This document shows, piece after piece, positions 8,489 through 16,887 of a stretch of 64,000 nt of DNA; the first letter of the stretch is position 1, and every line of letters begins with the position of its first letter. This stretch comes from Nonomuraea turcica (GTDB lineage Bacteria; Actinomycetota; Actinomycetes; Streptosporangiales; Streptosporangiaceae): the NCBI RefSeq assembly GCF_030718205.1, contig NZ_JAUZQF010000011.1:124001-188000 (forward strand). The letters run 5' to 3'. Position numbers and translations under genes: made by a program. The notes beneath the pieces were generated by a model. The model was not told where the DNA came from, made no database searches, and saw nothing but the letters and a program-made list of their open reading frames with translations.

Positions 8489-8884
8489 TCAGGTGCCGAC
8501 GCTGACCACCAACCAGATTTGGGAGCGATCGCAGCCCTCCGGTGCCGATGTGATGATCTCCGCCTGTGCGGTTCCCCCGCCGAGTTCGACGGTTTTGCCG
8601 AGCGCCGCGGTGCGCCCATCCACGGTCAGGGTTTGCGCCGTCGCATCCCACTGGGTGCCCGCAGCCGGGAACACCGGCAGCCACCGTTGCCCGTCGCTGT
8701 CGGCGTAGAGGCAGCCCTGGTCCAGGACGAGGGTTCCGGTCAGCAGAGCGGCATCGCCCACTCCGGACTGGACGCGGTCGTAGCTGGCGAAAGGGTCCGC
8801 CGTCGAGGTCTCTCCGGTGGCCGTACAGGCGGCGAGTGCGAGGGACAGGACGAGGAAGCCGACTGCGGCCCTGATCGAATACAT
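8489..8884 (-). CDS. Small secreted lipoprotein, unknown function
   Basis: 131 residues. The N-terminus is a lipoprotein signal: Arg5, a hydrophobic stretch, and lipobox LAAC with Cys20. The mature part is beta-rich and includes GTLVLDQGCLYADSDGQRW, LTVDGRTAALGKTVELGGG and APEGC, with two further cysteines likely to pair. This pattern (a short domain describing one default or conditional value) is common in actinomycete lipoproteins of unknown role. I do not recognise a named family. It lies 96 bp downstream of the protease stop, on the same strand order. Confidence 0.7.
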   Translation of the reverse strand: MYSIRAAVGFLVLSLALAACTATGETSTADPFASYDRVQSGVGDAALLTGTLVLDQGCLYADSDGQRWLPVFPAAGTQWDATAQTLTVDGRTAALGKTVELGGGTAQAEIITSAPEGCDRSQIWLVVSVGT

Positions 8885-8980
8885 GGGTGCTCCGGTCGGT
8901 CGGACGGGCGTCTCGTCATTGGACGCACGACCGTGGGCACGCGTTGCGGCGCATGCCCACGGTGTTACGCATCGCCTCGG

Positions 8981-10246
8981 CTAACCGTACAGCAGGGAGA
9001 CGTTGATGTTGGAGATGTAGTTGATCGCCATGTAGACGGCCCAGTTGCAGCCGGCGGTCCCGGTTCCGCTGGATGATTGGCCCTTGTAGATGCCGTAGGC
9101 ATTGGTGGAGTTGAACCAGGGGCCTCCACTGTCACCCGGATAGCATTTCAGACTGGGACCGGACACGCGGATCCAGGTAGCCGAGCAGGTGACGCCGTTG
9201 CAGGCATTGCTCCAGGTCGGGCGATAGGTGATGGTGCTGACCGTGCCGCAACTGTAGCCGGTGGTCTTACCCCGGTGGCAGACGTAGTCACCATTCTGGC
9301 CGCTCCGCACCACGCGCCCCGTGAGCGTGCGCGTGGACGAGGTGCTGCTGGCGTGGAACCGCGGGTAGGAGACGTTGCTGGGACGGGTGTGCCATTGCAC
9401 ATCGGTGGTGGAGGTGCGTGCCTGGCTCCGGAAGCTGGTCGACAGCCACGTGCTGGAACCATAGTAGTGGTATTGCTGCGTGTTGCCGCAGTGTCCGGCG
9501 GTGAGGATACCCTTGATGCCCGCGGAGTTCTTGACAGAGAACCCGCTGGTACAGGAGGTCATCGGCAATCCGCCACGCTGGCCGTCGGCGGCGGACTGCG
9601 GCGTGAGCTGGATGTCGGCGGAGCGGATCTCTTCCGGCAGAGAGGCGGGCAGTGTCGCACGCAGCGCGGCCGTCACCGCCTCCTCCGACCGAACGCTGGT
9701 TGCCGCGCCGACCATGTCCAGCACGAATTTCTCGTTGGCCGAGTCGTAGTAGACACCTTCGACCGTGCCATGAGTATCGAGGGTGGTCCCAGTCGATTCG
9801 ATGATCTTCTCGGCTTCGGCGATGCTGTACCGCGCCCCCGCTTCGAGGGTGACCGCTGGCGCGCCCTCGGCGATCTCCGCAGCCCTCTCGGGCACCTTGT
9901 CACCGGTGAAACGTACGCGGAGACCGAAGTCGCCCTCGTGATCGAGGGTCGATCCGGCGAAGGTGTCGGGGTAGGCGGCTTCGATCTCTTCCACCAGGCG
10001 GCCGTAGTCATTCTGTGCCGTGAGCCTGGCACGGGCCTCTTCGGTCGTGACCCCGAAGTCCTTGGCGTAGGACTCGGCATCCAGGGCGAGTCCGTCCTCG
10101 AGGCCGCCGTCGTCGGGTTCGTCATCGGTCGCGGCGGCGTCGACGACGGTAGGCGCTGCCTGCGCCGAGACCGGCGCCAGCAGCCCACCCGTGAGTAATA
10201 AAAGGAGTGCGGTCAGCACTCCCGGCATACGCTTGCTGATCCCCAT
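8981..10246 (-). CDS. Secreted S1 family serine protease with pro-region (streptogrisin/trypsin-like)
   Basis: 421 residues from ATG 10246, with AAAGGG upstream; the longer frame to 10564 has no ribosome site. A signal peptide (GISKRMPGVLTALLLLLTGG, cut after AQA) is followed by a pro-region of about 200 residues resembling alpha-lytic protease prodomains (RVRFTGDKVPE, SIAEAEKIIE). The catalytic domain has His in LTAGHCG, Asp in TTDVQWH and Ser in PGDSGGPWF, with six cysteines suited to three disulphides. The enzyme is exported and self-processed. The chymotrypsin-type domain ends close to the stop, with no binding module. Confidence 0.93.
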   Translation of the reverse strand: MGISKRMPGVLTALLLLLTGGLLAPVSAQAAPTVVDAAATDDEPDDGGLEDGLALDAESYAKDFGVTTEEARARLTAQNDYGRLVEEIEAAYPDTFAGSTLDHEGDFGLRVRFTGDKVPERAAEIAEGAPAVTLEAGARYSIAEAEKIIESTGTTLDTHGTVEGVYYDSANEKFVLDMVGAATSVRSEEAVTAALRATLPASLPEEIRSADIQLTPQSAADGQRGGLPMTSCTSGFSVKNSAGIKGILTAGHCGNTQQYHYYGSSTWLSTSFRSQARTSTTDVQWHTRPSNVSYPRFHASSTSSTRTLTGRVVRSGQNGDYVCHRGKTTGYSCGTVSTITYRPTWSNACNGVTCSATWIRVSGPSLKCYPGDSGGPWFNSTNAYGIYKGQSSSGTGTAGCNWAVYMAINYISNINVSLLYG

Positions 10247-10470
10247 GTTTGCCCTTTCTATTCCCCTGGGGCATATCTTCCTGTGAATCATGACTTGACA
10301 AGAGTCATTGGGCAAGAGTTGCGCTTTCCGGATAAGCCGCCTTCGATGCCGACCGGCACGCGGCCCGCCGGACGCTATTGGGATGTCGGCCTGCGCACGC
10401 CGCCGCCGGCAATATGTGGAGGCGTTCCAGGCGAAGGTCGCCGAGCACATCCACGCCTGAGCATGAAGAG
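10247..10470. other. Upstream region of protease gene with a possible gene tail
   Basis: No intact gene. On the forward strand bases about 10390-10459 read QYVEAFQAKVAEHIHA and then stop, directly before the hairpin at 10471; this looks like the last codons of a lost gene. Confidence 0.3.
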
Positions 10471-10502
10471 AGGCCCGCCGCGCACCATCGCGCGGCGGGC
10501 CT
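10471..10502. terminator. Strong hairpin terminator (bidirectional)
   Basis: 13-bp perfect arms at 10471-10483 and 10490-10502 (AGGCCCGCCGCGC and its complement) with a six-base loop. It sits 16 bp past the stop of the reverse 48-codon gene and just after the remnant on the forward strand. Confidence 0.75.
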
Positions 10503-10518
10503 GACTGCGTACTCGGAG

Positions 10519-10665
10519 CTACTGGGCCTGCTCGGCGTACTGCTCGATGGGCTCGCGCTCCCACTCTGTGGTGGCCTCGGGGTCGGCGTTGATGACCGCC
10601 TGGACCGCCGGGGCTCCGGCCGGAGTGGCGGGCGAGCTAGCCAGACAGGCCTTCAGGCAATTCAT
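10519..10665 (-). CDS. Candidate 48-residue peptide, Cys-containing, acidic C-terminus
   Basis: ATG 10665 to stop 10519. The peptide starts MNCLKACLASSP, continues as an Ala/Pro-rich stretch, and ends in a charged segment EWEREPIEQYAEQAQ. Support: unbiased composition compared with the surroundings, and a strong terminator immediately downstream. Against: no clear ribosome site before the ATG. It could be a peptide precursor or a gene tail; no maturation enzyme is nearby, so a RiPP role is not claimed. Confidence 0.35.
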   Translation of the reverse strand: MNCLKACLASSPATPAGAPAVQAVINADPEATTEWEREPIEQYAEQAQ

Positions 10666-10764
10666 GGGCGTTTCTGCATTAAATATGGGTTTTGTCCGGT
10701 CCGGGTGGCCGATAGAAACCGGCGCATGGCCACACCTTCCCACGACCCTGCTGGTTAACTCGTG

Positions 10765-10980
10765 TCAGGCCGCGAGAGCGTGTTCTGCCAGTTCGAGGCG
10801 GGCGAGGTGGCTGGTACGGGTCCGGTCGAGCACGTGTCCGTTCCACCAGGCGCCCAGCCGGATGAGGTTGAGCGCCACGGCGGAGAAGACGTGTTCGAGG
10901 TGGACCTTCGCCAGTCCTCGGTAGCGGGCCCGGCGAACACTCGAAGCCATCGTGTCGATGGTGTGGTGATCCGGCGCGGG
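10765..10980 (-). pseudogene. C-terminal remnant of IS1182-type transposase
   Basis: The reverse frame ending at 10765 reads VRRARYRGLAKVHLEHVFSA followed by LNLIRLGAWWNG and RTRTSHLARLELA, the conserved C-terminus of IS1182-family DDE transposases. The catalytic part is missing, so only about 65 codons of the end remain. An N-terminal piece of the same family lies at 22690-22893 on the other strand. Confidence 0.75.
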
Positions 10981-11091
10981 AGGAACTGCGGCCGGTCCAG
11001 CTGATAGCGCGGTCCCGCCTGGGGTTACTCATTCATCCCTCGACACTTGAACGACAGTTGAGTACTCTACGGAGAGTCATGGCATGACGAC

Positions 11092-11517
11092 TTGTCAGCG
11101 GAAGCCGCCCTTCGTGAGGTGGACCGCGCGCAGGGTGCGGTACGGAAGTCCAGCCTCCGGGTCGCGCGGTTCTTCCTAGGGATGTGGCTCGGGAACACCG
11201 CCTACTGGCTGACCACGCTACTCGGCCCCGAAGCGATCAAGGACTACGCCATCTGGGTACCTACTGCCCTGGTCGTGGCCGGTGCCCTCTATATGGCCCG
11301 CCAGCGGGCCTACGGTCGGTTGCAGTCCCGGCTCTCGCGCTCCGTCACCTATGCCTTTGTGGGGACGACGGTGATCGGGGCGCTCTACAACATGTTCCTG
11401 CACCCGCAGAACCCGGGCCCGCTGTGGGCGGTGGCCGATGTACTGGTCGCACTGATCGCAGGCGCCCCTCTGCTGTATGGCGCGGTGCGCATATTCCGCT
11501 CCGCGGAGGACCGGTGA
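11092..11517 (+). CDS. Small multi-pass membrane protein, unknown
   Basis: 141 residues with three or four hydrophobic segments (FFLGMWLGNTAYWLTTLLG; WVPTALVVAGALYMA; YAFVGTTVIGALYNMFL; WAVADVLVALIAGAPLLYG) and a basic N-terminus. The start taken is TTG at 11092, with GGAGAG 15 bp upstream; nearby ATGs are out of frame. The gene overlaps the winged-helix gene by GTGA, a pairing that recurs in actinomycetes where a small membrane protein of unknown role is cotranscribed with a PF13601-like regulator. I do not recognise a named family. Confidence 0.7.
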   Translation: MSAEAALREVDRAQGAVRKSSLRVARFFLGMWLGNTAYWLTTLLGPEAIKDYAIWVPTALVVAGALYMARQRAYGRLQSRLSRSVTYAFVGTTVIGALYNMFLHPQNPGPLWAVADVLVALIAGAPLLYGAVRIFRSAEDR

Positions 11518-11819
11518 CCCATCCACGGCACGCGCTCGACGAAATCATCCACGCCCCGGTCCGACTGTCCATCATGGCCATGCTCGCGGCGGCGGAAACG
11601 GTCGAGTTCGGCTTCCTGAGAGACACGATCGAGGTCAGCGACTCGCTCCTGTCCAAGCACATCCAAACGCTGGAGAAGGCGGGCTACGTGCAGGCGACGA
11701 AAGGCTTCGTCGGCAAACGCCCCCGAACCTGGCTGGCATTGACCGACGAAGGGCGCGACGCCTTCCAGAACTACACATCCATACTTCAGCAGATCACGAA
11801 GGGCACCCATCAAGCTTGA
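11514..11819 (+). CDS. Winged-helix transcriptional regulator (PF13601-type, MarR/ArsR-like)
   Basis: 101 residues from GTG 11514, which overlaps the preceding stop by four bases. It reads HAPVRLSIMAMLAAAETVEF, then SDSLLSKHIQTLEKAGYV (recognition helix) and a wing at KGFVGKRPRTWLALTDEGR; this is the compact winged helix of the HTH_34/PF13601 group. It probably regulates its own operon with the membrane protein. Confidence 0.88.
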   Translation: MTHPRHALDEIIHAPVRLSIMAMLAAAETVEFGFLRDTIEVSDSLLSKHIQTLEKAGYVQATKGFVGKRPRTWLALTDEGRDAFQNYTSILQQITKGTHQA

Positions 11820-11850
11820 GACACAGGAACGACTGGTTGCGGCAGGAATG

Positions 11851-11899
11851 CTGGGCGTCCTTCCCAGGACGAATCGGCCGCCCTCGGAAGGACGCCCAG
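11851..11899. terminator. Long inverted repeat, probable terminator
   Basis: CTGGGCGTCCTTCC (11851-11864) pairs perfectly with 11886-11899 over a 21-base loop, 31 bp after the regulator stop. No T-run is visible. Confidence 0.55.
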
Positions 11900-12001
11900 C
11901 GATGACCGCCTCGCTATGCCGGCCGTCGCCAGCAACGATCACCGTATGGGGAATGCACACAGCGTGCCATTGGCCGCTTCGTTCGTGGGAGGGATCACCT
12001 C

Positions 12002-12286
12002 GTGGCGGAGGATTGGAAGCTGTCCAGGCTTCATGACGGGTACGACTGGTCGCTCACCAACACCAGTGGAAAGGTTGCTCGGGACGTCTACATCGAATTC
12101 CAGGGCGTTGTGGATGGACGACGGTGGCGGGAGGGTGTCACACCGTCCAGGAGCCTCAGAGCGATTGGCGAGGTCCAGCCGTACCAGACGGTCCAGATCA
12201 ACATCGATAGCTCGGACACTGTCGACAAGGTAACCGTGTACTGGAGGTCCCGTCTCCGCAGGAAGACCTGGGAAACGACCGCATGA
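12002..12286 (+). CDS. Small hypothetical protein, beta-sandwich-like
   Basis: 94 residues from GTG 12002, with GGGAGG about 10 bp upstream. The sequence (DWSLTNTSGKVARDVYIEFQ, GEVQPYQTVQINIDSSDTVD, KVTVYWRSRLRRKTWETT) has the alternating pattern of an immunoglobulin-like or FxLYD-type strand set: a statement on residual structure of a modifier of side chains such as Asp-Val-Tyr-Ile. No signal peptide or membrane segment. No named family recognised. Confidence 0.6.
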   Translation: MAEDWKLSRLHDGYDWSLTNTSGKVARDVYIEFQGVVDGRRWREGVTPSRSLRAIGEVQPYQTVQINIDSSDTVDKVTVYWRSRLRRKTWETTA

Positions 12287-12524
12287 CTACGGGCAGTCCC
12301 GTCCACAACTCTCCCGCGCTGTAGTCGCCGTCGTCCTCGGTCGGTCGGACGCTTGGCGGTTGGCGGGGCTGAAGTCGCTGGCGTGGACATCGAGGTCGGA
12401 CCTCGGAGCCACTGCTCACCGAACGTCACACTGCAACTGGCCGTACGTGGCGAATTCGAGCTGGCCGCTGTCACTCGTGGCTGGTGATGGCGTTGCCAAG
12501 CAGGCCAGTGCAGATCGAGCGCCT

Positions 12525-12641
12525 CTACTTTCGGCCGCGGGTTGCCAGCCGCACGATGAGGAGGACCACTCCACCGACAACTCCGACGAAGATGAACAGC
12601 ATCACAAGCAGCTGGATGAGTTCCGGAAGACCTAAGTTCAT
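12525..12641 (-). CDS. 38-residue single-pass membrane protein
   Basis: ATG 12641, with AAGGA six bases upstream, to TAG at 12525. The chain is MNLGLPELIQLLVMLFIFVG, more hydrophobic residues, then RLATRGRK: one transmembrane helix with a basic cytoplasmic tail. Good ribosome site and a biologically shaped sequence support it despite its length. Function unknown; it stands alone. Confidence 0.55.
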   Translation of the reverse strand: MNLGLPELIQLLVMLFIFVGVVGGVVLLIVRLATRGRK

Positions 12642-12846
12642 GGTTGTCCTTGCGTCGCGAGGTGACAGGAAGAAGACGCGCGAGGCTCAAGCGAAGTTCC
12701 CGGGACTCTACACGTTGTCCTGCTGATGCGTACTGTCGGAGGCAGACTCCAAGGCGGCCCATGCCTGGGGCGTGCGCAAGGCTCCGGCGCTGCCCGGATA
12801 GGCGAAGCAGGCGGCGATGGCCCAGCTGGGCACGCGTTCGTGAGCG

Positions 12847-13522
12847 TCCTAACGCAATGAGCGTTGGTTTGCCGCCAGCCAGCCCGGTCGGATAGGAAGC
12901 TTGCATGCTAAAGGGCAGCAAAGTCGCGCTCAGGGCCCGGCACGAGGATGACATCCCGATCCTGCAGGCCGAGCTCTACGACGACGTGGTCACCCACTCG
13001 CGGGCCCAAGGCCAGCCGTGGCGGCCGATCACGCCCGGCTCGAAGGACTTGCCGCTCGTGGTGGACGACAAAGAGCAGGGGCACGTACCGTTCTCCGTGG
13101 TGGAGCTGGTCGGCGGCACGCTGGTCGGCACCGCGGTGCTGTGGGGCATCGACAACCACAACCGGTCCGCGCATCGGGCTGGGGCTGCTGCCGTCGGCCC
13201 GCGGCAAGGGTTACGGCACCGACGTGGTCGCGGTGCTGTGCCACTACGGTTTCATCGTGCGCGGCCTGCAGCGGCTGCAGATCGAGACGCTGTCGGACAA
13301 TGCCGCGATGCTGCGCTCCGCCGAGCGCAACGGCTTCGTCCGCGAGGGCGTGCTGCGCTCCTCGGCCTGGGTGATGGGCGAGTTCCTGGACGAGGTGCTG
13401 CTCGGGCTGCTCGTCAAGGACTGGAAGCCGGGCTCGAAGGGCTAGGCTGCCGCCCGACGGTCAAGGGGGTCCGCGGAGCCGACATGGACGGCCGAGGGCC
13501 AGGACGGCTCATTGCGTTAGGA
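12847..13522. repeat. 16-bp inverted repeats flanking the broken acetyltransferase gene
   Basis: TCCTAACGCAATGAGC at 12847-12862 and its exact reverse complement at 13507-13522 bracket the GNAT pseudogene. They are 644 bp apart, which looks like the ends of a small mobilised unit, but there is no transposase and no clear target duplication. Confidence 0.6.
12905..13445 (+). pseudogene. GNAT acetyltransferase, frameshifted
   Basis: The gene starts at ATG 12905 after AGGAAG. The first frame encodes the N-terminal half (KGSKVALRARHEDDIPILQA to LVGTAVLWGIDNHNRSAH); from about 13175 the homology continues in the next frame (IGLGLLPSARGKGYGTDVVA, the acetyl-CoA loop, then LQIETLSDNAAMLRSAERNG and GFVREGVLR) to a stop at 13445. 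The break is at GCGCATCGGG where two bases appear lost. Both halves together give a normal RimJ/RimL-like protein of about 180 residues. It is a recent lesion or a sequencing error. Confidence 0.8.
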
Positions 13523-13742
13523 GCCCGAGTTGTAGCTCACGTCGACCGGGTCGCCGACAGGCCCGTAGGTCGGGGTCCTCCACACCGGGGTGTGCGGTGA
13601 CCACGACGCCCGCACGCATCAAACCTCCAAGGCGCAAAGGACCGAATCGAACGTACTCAGCCTGACATTAGACGGTGGATCGAGCACGTCGAGGTCGATC
13701 AGGCCATGACCGGAGTCCTTCTCGGCAAGGGGGACGGACCTC

Positions 13743-13917
13743 TCAGCTGCAGTGCTTGATAGTGCTTGAGCTCCATTGGTCCAGGTTGTCCCAGGAGACC
13801 CAACCCTCCTTGGTGGTCCCTGCGACCCGGACGTAGATCCACATCTTGCCGTAGTCGTTGATGACCATGCAGTGGAAGTAGACGTTCCCGGCGATATAGG
13901 GAAAACATACCGGCCTC
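13743..13917 (-). pseudogene. C-terminal remnant of a secreted SH3-like protein
   Basis: The reverse frame ending at TGA 13743 reads NVYFHCMVINDYGKMWIYVR and then GWVSWDNLDQWSSSTIKHC, a typical C-terminus of small exported SH3-type proteins of actinomycetes, with paired cysteines. Going upstream the frame hits a stop at about 13918 without a start codon or signal peptide, so the gene is cut. Confidence 0.5.
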
Positions 13918-14020
13918 CTCTACCCTCCGTATGTCTTTCCCCGGCTCAACGGACAAGCTCGGCCTCCGCCTCGGTGGCCGGAGAGTTGGGTCCGGGGCCC
14001 CTTCGGAGGAGAAACACACT

Positions 14021-15631
14021 ATGCCCGGATCTCTATCGCGCCGCAGCCTGCTCAGGATCGGTGGTGGGGCCGTGGTCGCGGGGGCGGCCGCGTCCCTGAC
14101 CCGTGACGTGCTGGCCCCCGACGCGGCGCAGGCGGCTACATGGCATTCCCAGCTCGTCTACCCGGGCGCCGACGGCCGGCTTGTCTACAAGCCGGATTCA
14201 CGAGAGAAGGTGATCCCGGACTTCAGCTGGGCCGGGTACCGCAATGGCCAGACGCCGATCCCGTCCGTCCCAGTCGTCAAGGAGATCGGCCCTGTCGATG
14301 GTGACAACACCGCGCACATTCAGGCCGCGCTCGACGAGGTGGGCGCGATGCCGCTCGGCGCCAACGGGTTCAGAGGGGCGCTGCTCCTCAAGGCCGGTCA
14401 CTACATCGTCGAAGGCACGCTCCGGATGAAACACGACGGTGTCGTGTTGCGCGGGGTCGGCAAGGAAGCCGACACGTCGGTCAACACGGTCATCACCGGT
14501 AAGGGCGACGGGAGCAGGAGCGCGGTCCTCTTCGTCGGTGGTACGTCCGGCGGCTGGGAATCGCAGGTGCCCGGCACCCAGACCGGCATCACCTCCAGCC
14601 TGGTCAAGAGCGGACAGCGCCGGATCACCCTGGCATCGACGGCCAACCTCAAGGTCGGCGACAACATCATCATCTATCACCCGCACACCCAGGAGTGGAC
14701 CGAGGCGATCAACGGCGGGGGCGTGGTGAACGAAGCTCCCTGGGCCCCCGGCGAGCTGCCCATCATGTACAACAGGTACATCCGGGAGATCGTCGGCAAC
14801 GACATCATCATCTGCGCACCCGTCTTCAACGATCTGCGACGGTCCCTGTCCGAGTCCTATGTATACGTCTGGGACCGGGTCGGGCTCGTCCGTAATGTTG
14901 GTGTGGAGGACCTCCGCATCGACATGGACGATCCGTCGAGCACTAGCGAGGACCACCCGCAGAGCTGCATCTTTGTCAGCAGGGTCGAGGACGCGTGGGT
15001 CATGAACGCCGCGCTCCTGCACTTCTCGGTCTCCGGCGTCTGGGTGCAGCGCAGCACGCGGGTTACCGTGCAGCGGGTTCGGGCCGTCCAGCCTCGTTCC
15101 GAGATCATCGGAGGGAGGCGGTACAGCTTCTGTGCCGGTGGCATGGCCCAGCAGGTGCTCTTCAACGACCTGATCGCGTTCCATGCGCGGCACGCCTTCA
15201 TCGGCACGGGGATGAGCACCTGCTCTGGCAATGTGTGGCTGAACGGGTACAGCAAGTTCGGCTACAACGAGACCGGCGGCCATCACCGGTGGAGTCAGGG
15301 GCTCCTGTACGACAACATCCAGGAACTGTCCAACCAGAGCGAGAACGATTGGGTCCTGGCCCTGCACAATCGCGGAGACAGGGGAAATGGGCATGGCTGG
15401 TCCTCGGTGAACAGCGTGGCGTGGAACTGCACCGTCGACAACGGCAAGGAGCTGTGCGTGCAGACTCCACCGACCGCTCAGAACTTCGCCATCGGCACTA
15501 CCGGCATCGTCACCGGGCAGAACTGGTACACCAACCACCAGACCGGCTATGTGGAGGGGACCAACCGGTCGGGTCTGGCACCTGGCTCCCTCTACCTGGC
15601 GCAGCTCGCCGATCGGCTACGTGGCTCGTAA
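14021..15631 (+). CDS. Tat-exported right-handed beta-helix (pectate lyase-like) protein
   Basis: 536 residues from ATG 14021, with GGAGGA upstream. The twin-arginine signal is SRRSLLRIGGGAVVAGAAAS, cut near AQAA. The mature protein has the layout of polysaccharide lyases or glycosidases of the beta-helix fold: an N-terminal nucleoside-like cap with DGDNTAHIQAALDEVG (the Pectate_lyase_3 start), LLLKAGHYIVEGTLRMKHDG, GVEDLRIDMDDPSS, repeated coils (AWVMNAALLHFSVSGVWVQR, STRVTVQRVRAVQP), and a His/Trp-rich late part (GYNETGGHHRWSQGLLYDN). Export and fold are clear; substrate is not. A hairpin follows at 15640. Confidence 0.85.
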   Translation: MPGSLSRRSLLRIGGGAVVAGAAASLTRDVLAPDAAQAATWHSQLVYPGADGRLVYKPDSREKVIPDFSWAGYRNGQTPIPSVPVVKEIGPVDGDNTAHIQAALDEVGAMPLGANGFRGALLLKAGHYIVEGTLRMKHDGVVLRGVGKEADTSVNTVITGKGDGSRSAVLFVGGTSGGWESQVPGTQTGITSSLVKSGQRRITLASTANLKVGDNIIIYHPHTQEWTEAINGGGVVNEAPWAPGELPIMYNRYIREIVGNDIIICAPVFNDLRRSLSESYVYVWDRVGLVRNVGVEDLRIDMDDPSSTSEDHPQSCIFVSRVEDAWVMNAALLHFSVSGVWVQRSTRVTVQRVRAVQPRSEIIGGRRYSFCAGGMAQQVLFNDLIAFHARHAFIGTGMSTCSGNVWLNGYSKFGYNETGGHHRWSQGLLYDNIQELSNQSENDWVLALHNRGDRGNGHGWSSVNSVAWNCTVDNGKELCVQTPPTAQNFAIGTTGIVTGQNWYTNHQTGYVEGTNRSGLAPGSLYLAQLADRLRGS

Positions 15632-15639
15632 GCGATGAG

Positions 15640-15671
15640 CGTTGGCCGCGCCTCACTGGGCACGGCCAACG
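15640..15671. terminator. Hairpin after the beta-helix gene
   Basis: CGTTGGCCG (15640-15648) pairs with CGGCCAACG (15663-15671), 9 bp downstream of the stop. It is a plausible terminator, and overlaps the edge of the IS630 remnant. Confidence 0.6.
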
Positions 15672-15674
15672 TCG

Positions 15675-16310
15675 TTCCGGCCTACGTTCGTCCAGGCCGT
15701 CCGCCCCTGCCCTCGGCAGCAGTGTCTTGAGGAAGGACAGGAATTCCCGCCACCGCTTACGCTTGCGGATGCGTAGTAGAGTCGGCCGGTTGCCGGGTCG
15801 AGGGCAGTAATCATGTGCATGACGCCGAAGTAGCGGTTACAGGTGGCCCGCAGCCGGGCCGGGCTTGCGGCGGGCCGCCAGCGCTTGCCCTTGCGCGGCG
15901 TCAGGTTCAGCGGCCCGAACTCATCGGCGCAGATTACCCGCCCGTCGGCGGGACAATCGTCGTATAACGCCAACACGCGCTGCATCTTGGCGATGAACTG
16001 CGGGGCGTTGGAGGACTTCCAGGTGGTCGTGGTCTGCCAGGTGTCCTTGCCCGCGCGCAGGATCCCCGAGAGGTGCCTGCGGCTGGTCGAGGTGGGCACG
16101 CCGCGGGCGATCAGATGCTAGACCAACGTGCGAAGTCTCCACGTGGAGTGGCCGGTGATGCCCCATTCGGCGGGGCCGTCCGAGCGATCAAGCAGATGTG
16201 CTCGCGCGCCTGCTCACTGATCGCCGCCGGACGGCGCGGCCGGCACATCGAGTGGGCGGTCTTCAAGCTCCCGGCGGCCAGTGAGATCACCATCTCGTCC
16301 ACGCCCGACA
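15675..16310 (-). pseudogene. IS630-family transposase, decayed
   Basis: Pieces of one IS630 transposase lie in several frames on the reverse strand: MVISLAAGSLKTAHSMCRPR and ISEQAREHICLIARTAP (16300-16180), then WGITGHSTWRLRTLV (to about 16120, ending in TAG), then the DDE region CPADGRVICADEFGPLNLTP (around 15930-15960) and NRYFGVMHMITALDPATGRL, then a shifted frame RKRKRWREFLSFLKTLLP near 15720-15760. At least one nonsense and two frameshifts; the last Asp/Glu region is gone. Confidence 0.8.
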
Positions 16311-16467
16311 GCGACGTAGCTGGGTGGCCAGCAAGGCCGTGGATGCCCGTGCGCGCGTGGTATCAGCGCTGGTGAGGGTTGCCAGCGCTGGTCATGGTTC
16401 ACAATCGTGCGGCGCTCGGAACGCGCGGACGGTCGCCAGCCCCCTTGCACGACGTCCTGCGCCGAGC

Positions 16468-16887
16468 CTAGACCCCCTCGGGGAGAGTAAGCATTCTGTT
16501 GAGGATCGGGACCAGCTGCTCCTCCTCATAGTCCAGGTGAGCCTCCAACTCGGTGGCGAGCCGGTCGAGCTCCTCGCCGACTTCCATGCCCTCGTGGTCG
16601 AGGAGCTGCCTGATCCGTTCCATGAACCGGGCCACCACCTGGTGCTCCGAGCGGAGTCGGGTCAGGGTCTCGGCCAGTTCCGGGTGCTCGGTACCAAGAT
16701 GGGGGAAGAGTGCGTTGTCCTCGCCTTCGTGGTGGGCGTGGAGGGCGTCGCAGAACGTCAGGCAGTGCATACGCAAGTCCATTGCGCCTGCCCGCGACGA
16801 CCGCAGGTCCGCCAGGTCCCTACGGAAGCCGTCGTGTAGTTTGACCAGCTCGTCGCCCCATGCAACGATGCGCTGCTCCTCTGTCAT
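16468..16887 (-). CDS. Hemerythrin-domain (HHE) protein
   Basis: 139 residues from ATG 16887, with AAAGGA upstream and an ATGA overlap with the MFS stop. The HHE cation-binding pattern is present: His in VKLHDGFRRDL, FCDALHAHHEGEDNALFPHL (H-HxxE, then H), RSEHQVVARFMERI, and EAHLDYEEEQLVPIL. The four-helix bundle binds a di-iron or similar centre and may sense oxygen or nitrosative stress. It is translationally coupled to the exporter, an uncommon pairing. Confidence 0.92.
   Translation of the reverse strand: MTEEQRIVAWGDELVKLHDGFRRDLADLRSSRAGAMDLRMHCLTFCDALHAHHEGEDNALFPHLGTEHPELAETLTRLRSEHQVVARFMERIRQLLDHEGMEVGEELDRLATELEAHLDYEEEQLVPILNRMLTLPEGV

Noticed and set aside
10519..10665. RiPP precursor
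   Set aside because: No modification, protease or transporter genes are adjacent; kept only as a candidate small gene.
12905..13445. Programmed frameshift in the GNAT gene
   Set aside because: No slippery heptamer; the missing two bases fit an indel.
15653..16302. Intact IS630 element
   Set aside because: The transposase has a nonsense codon and at least two frameshifts, and no terminal repeats could be matched.
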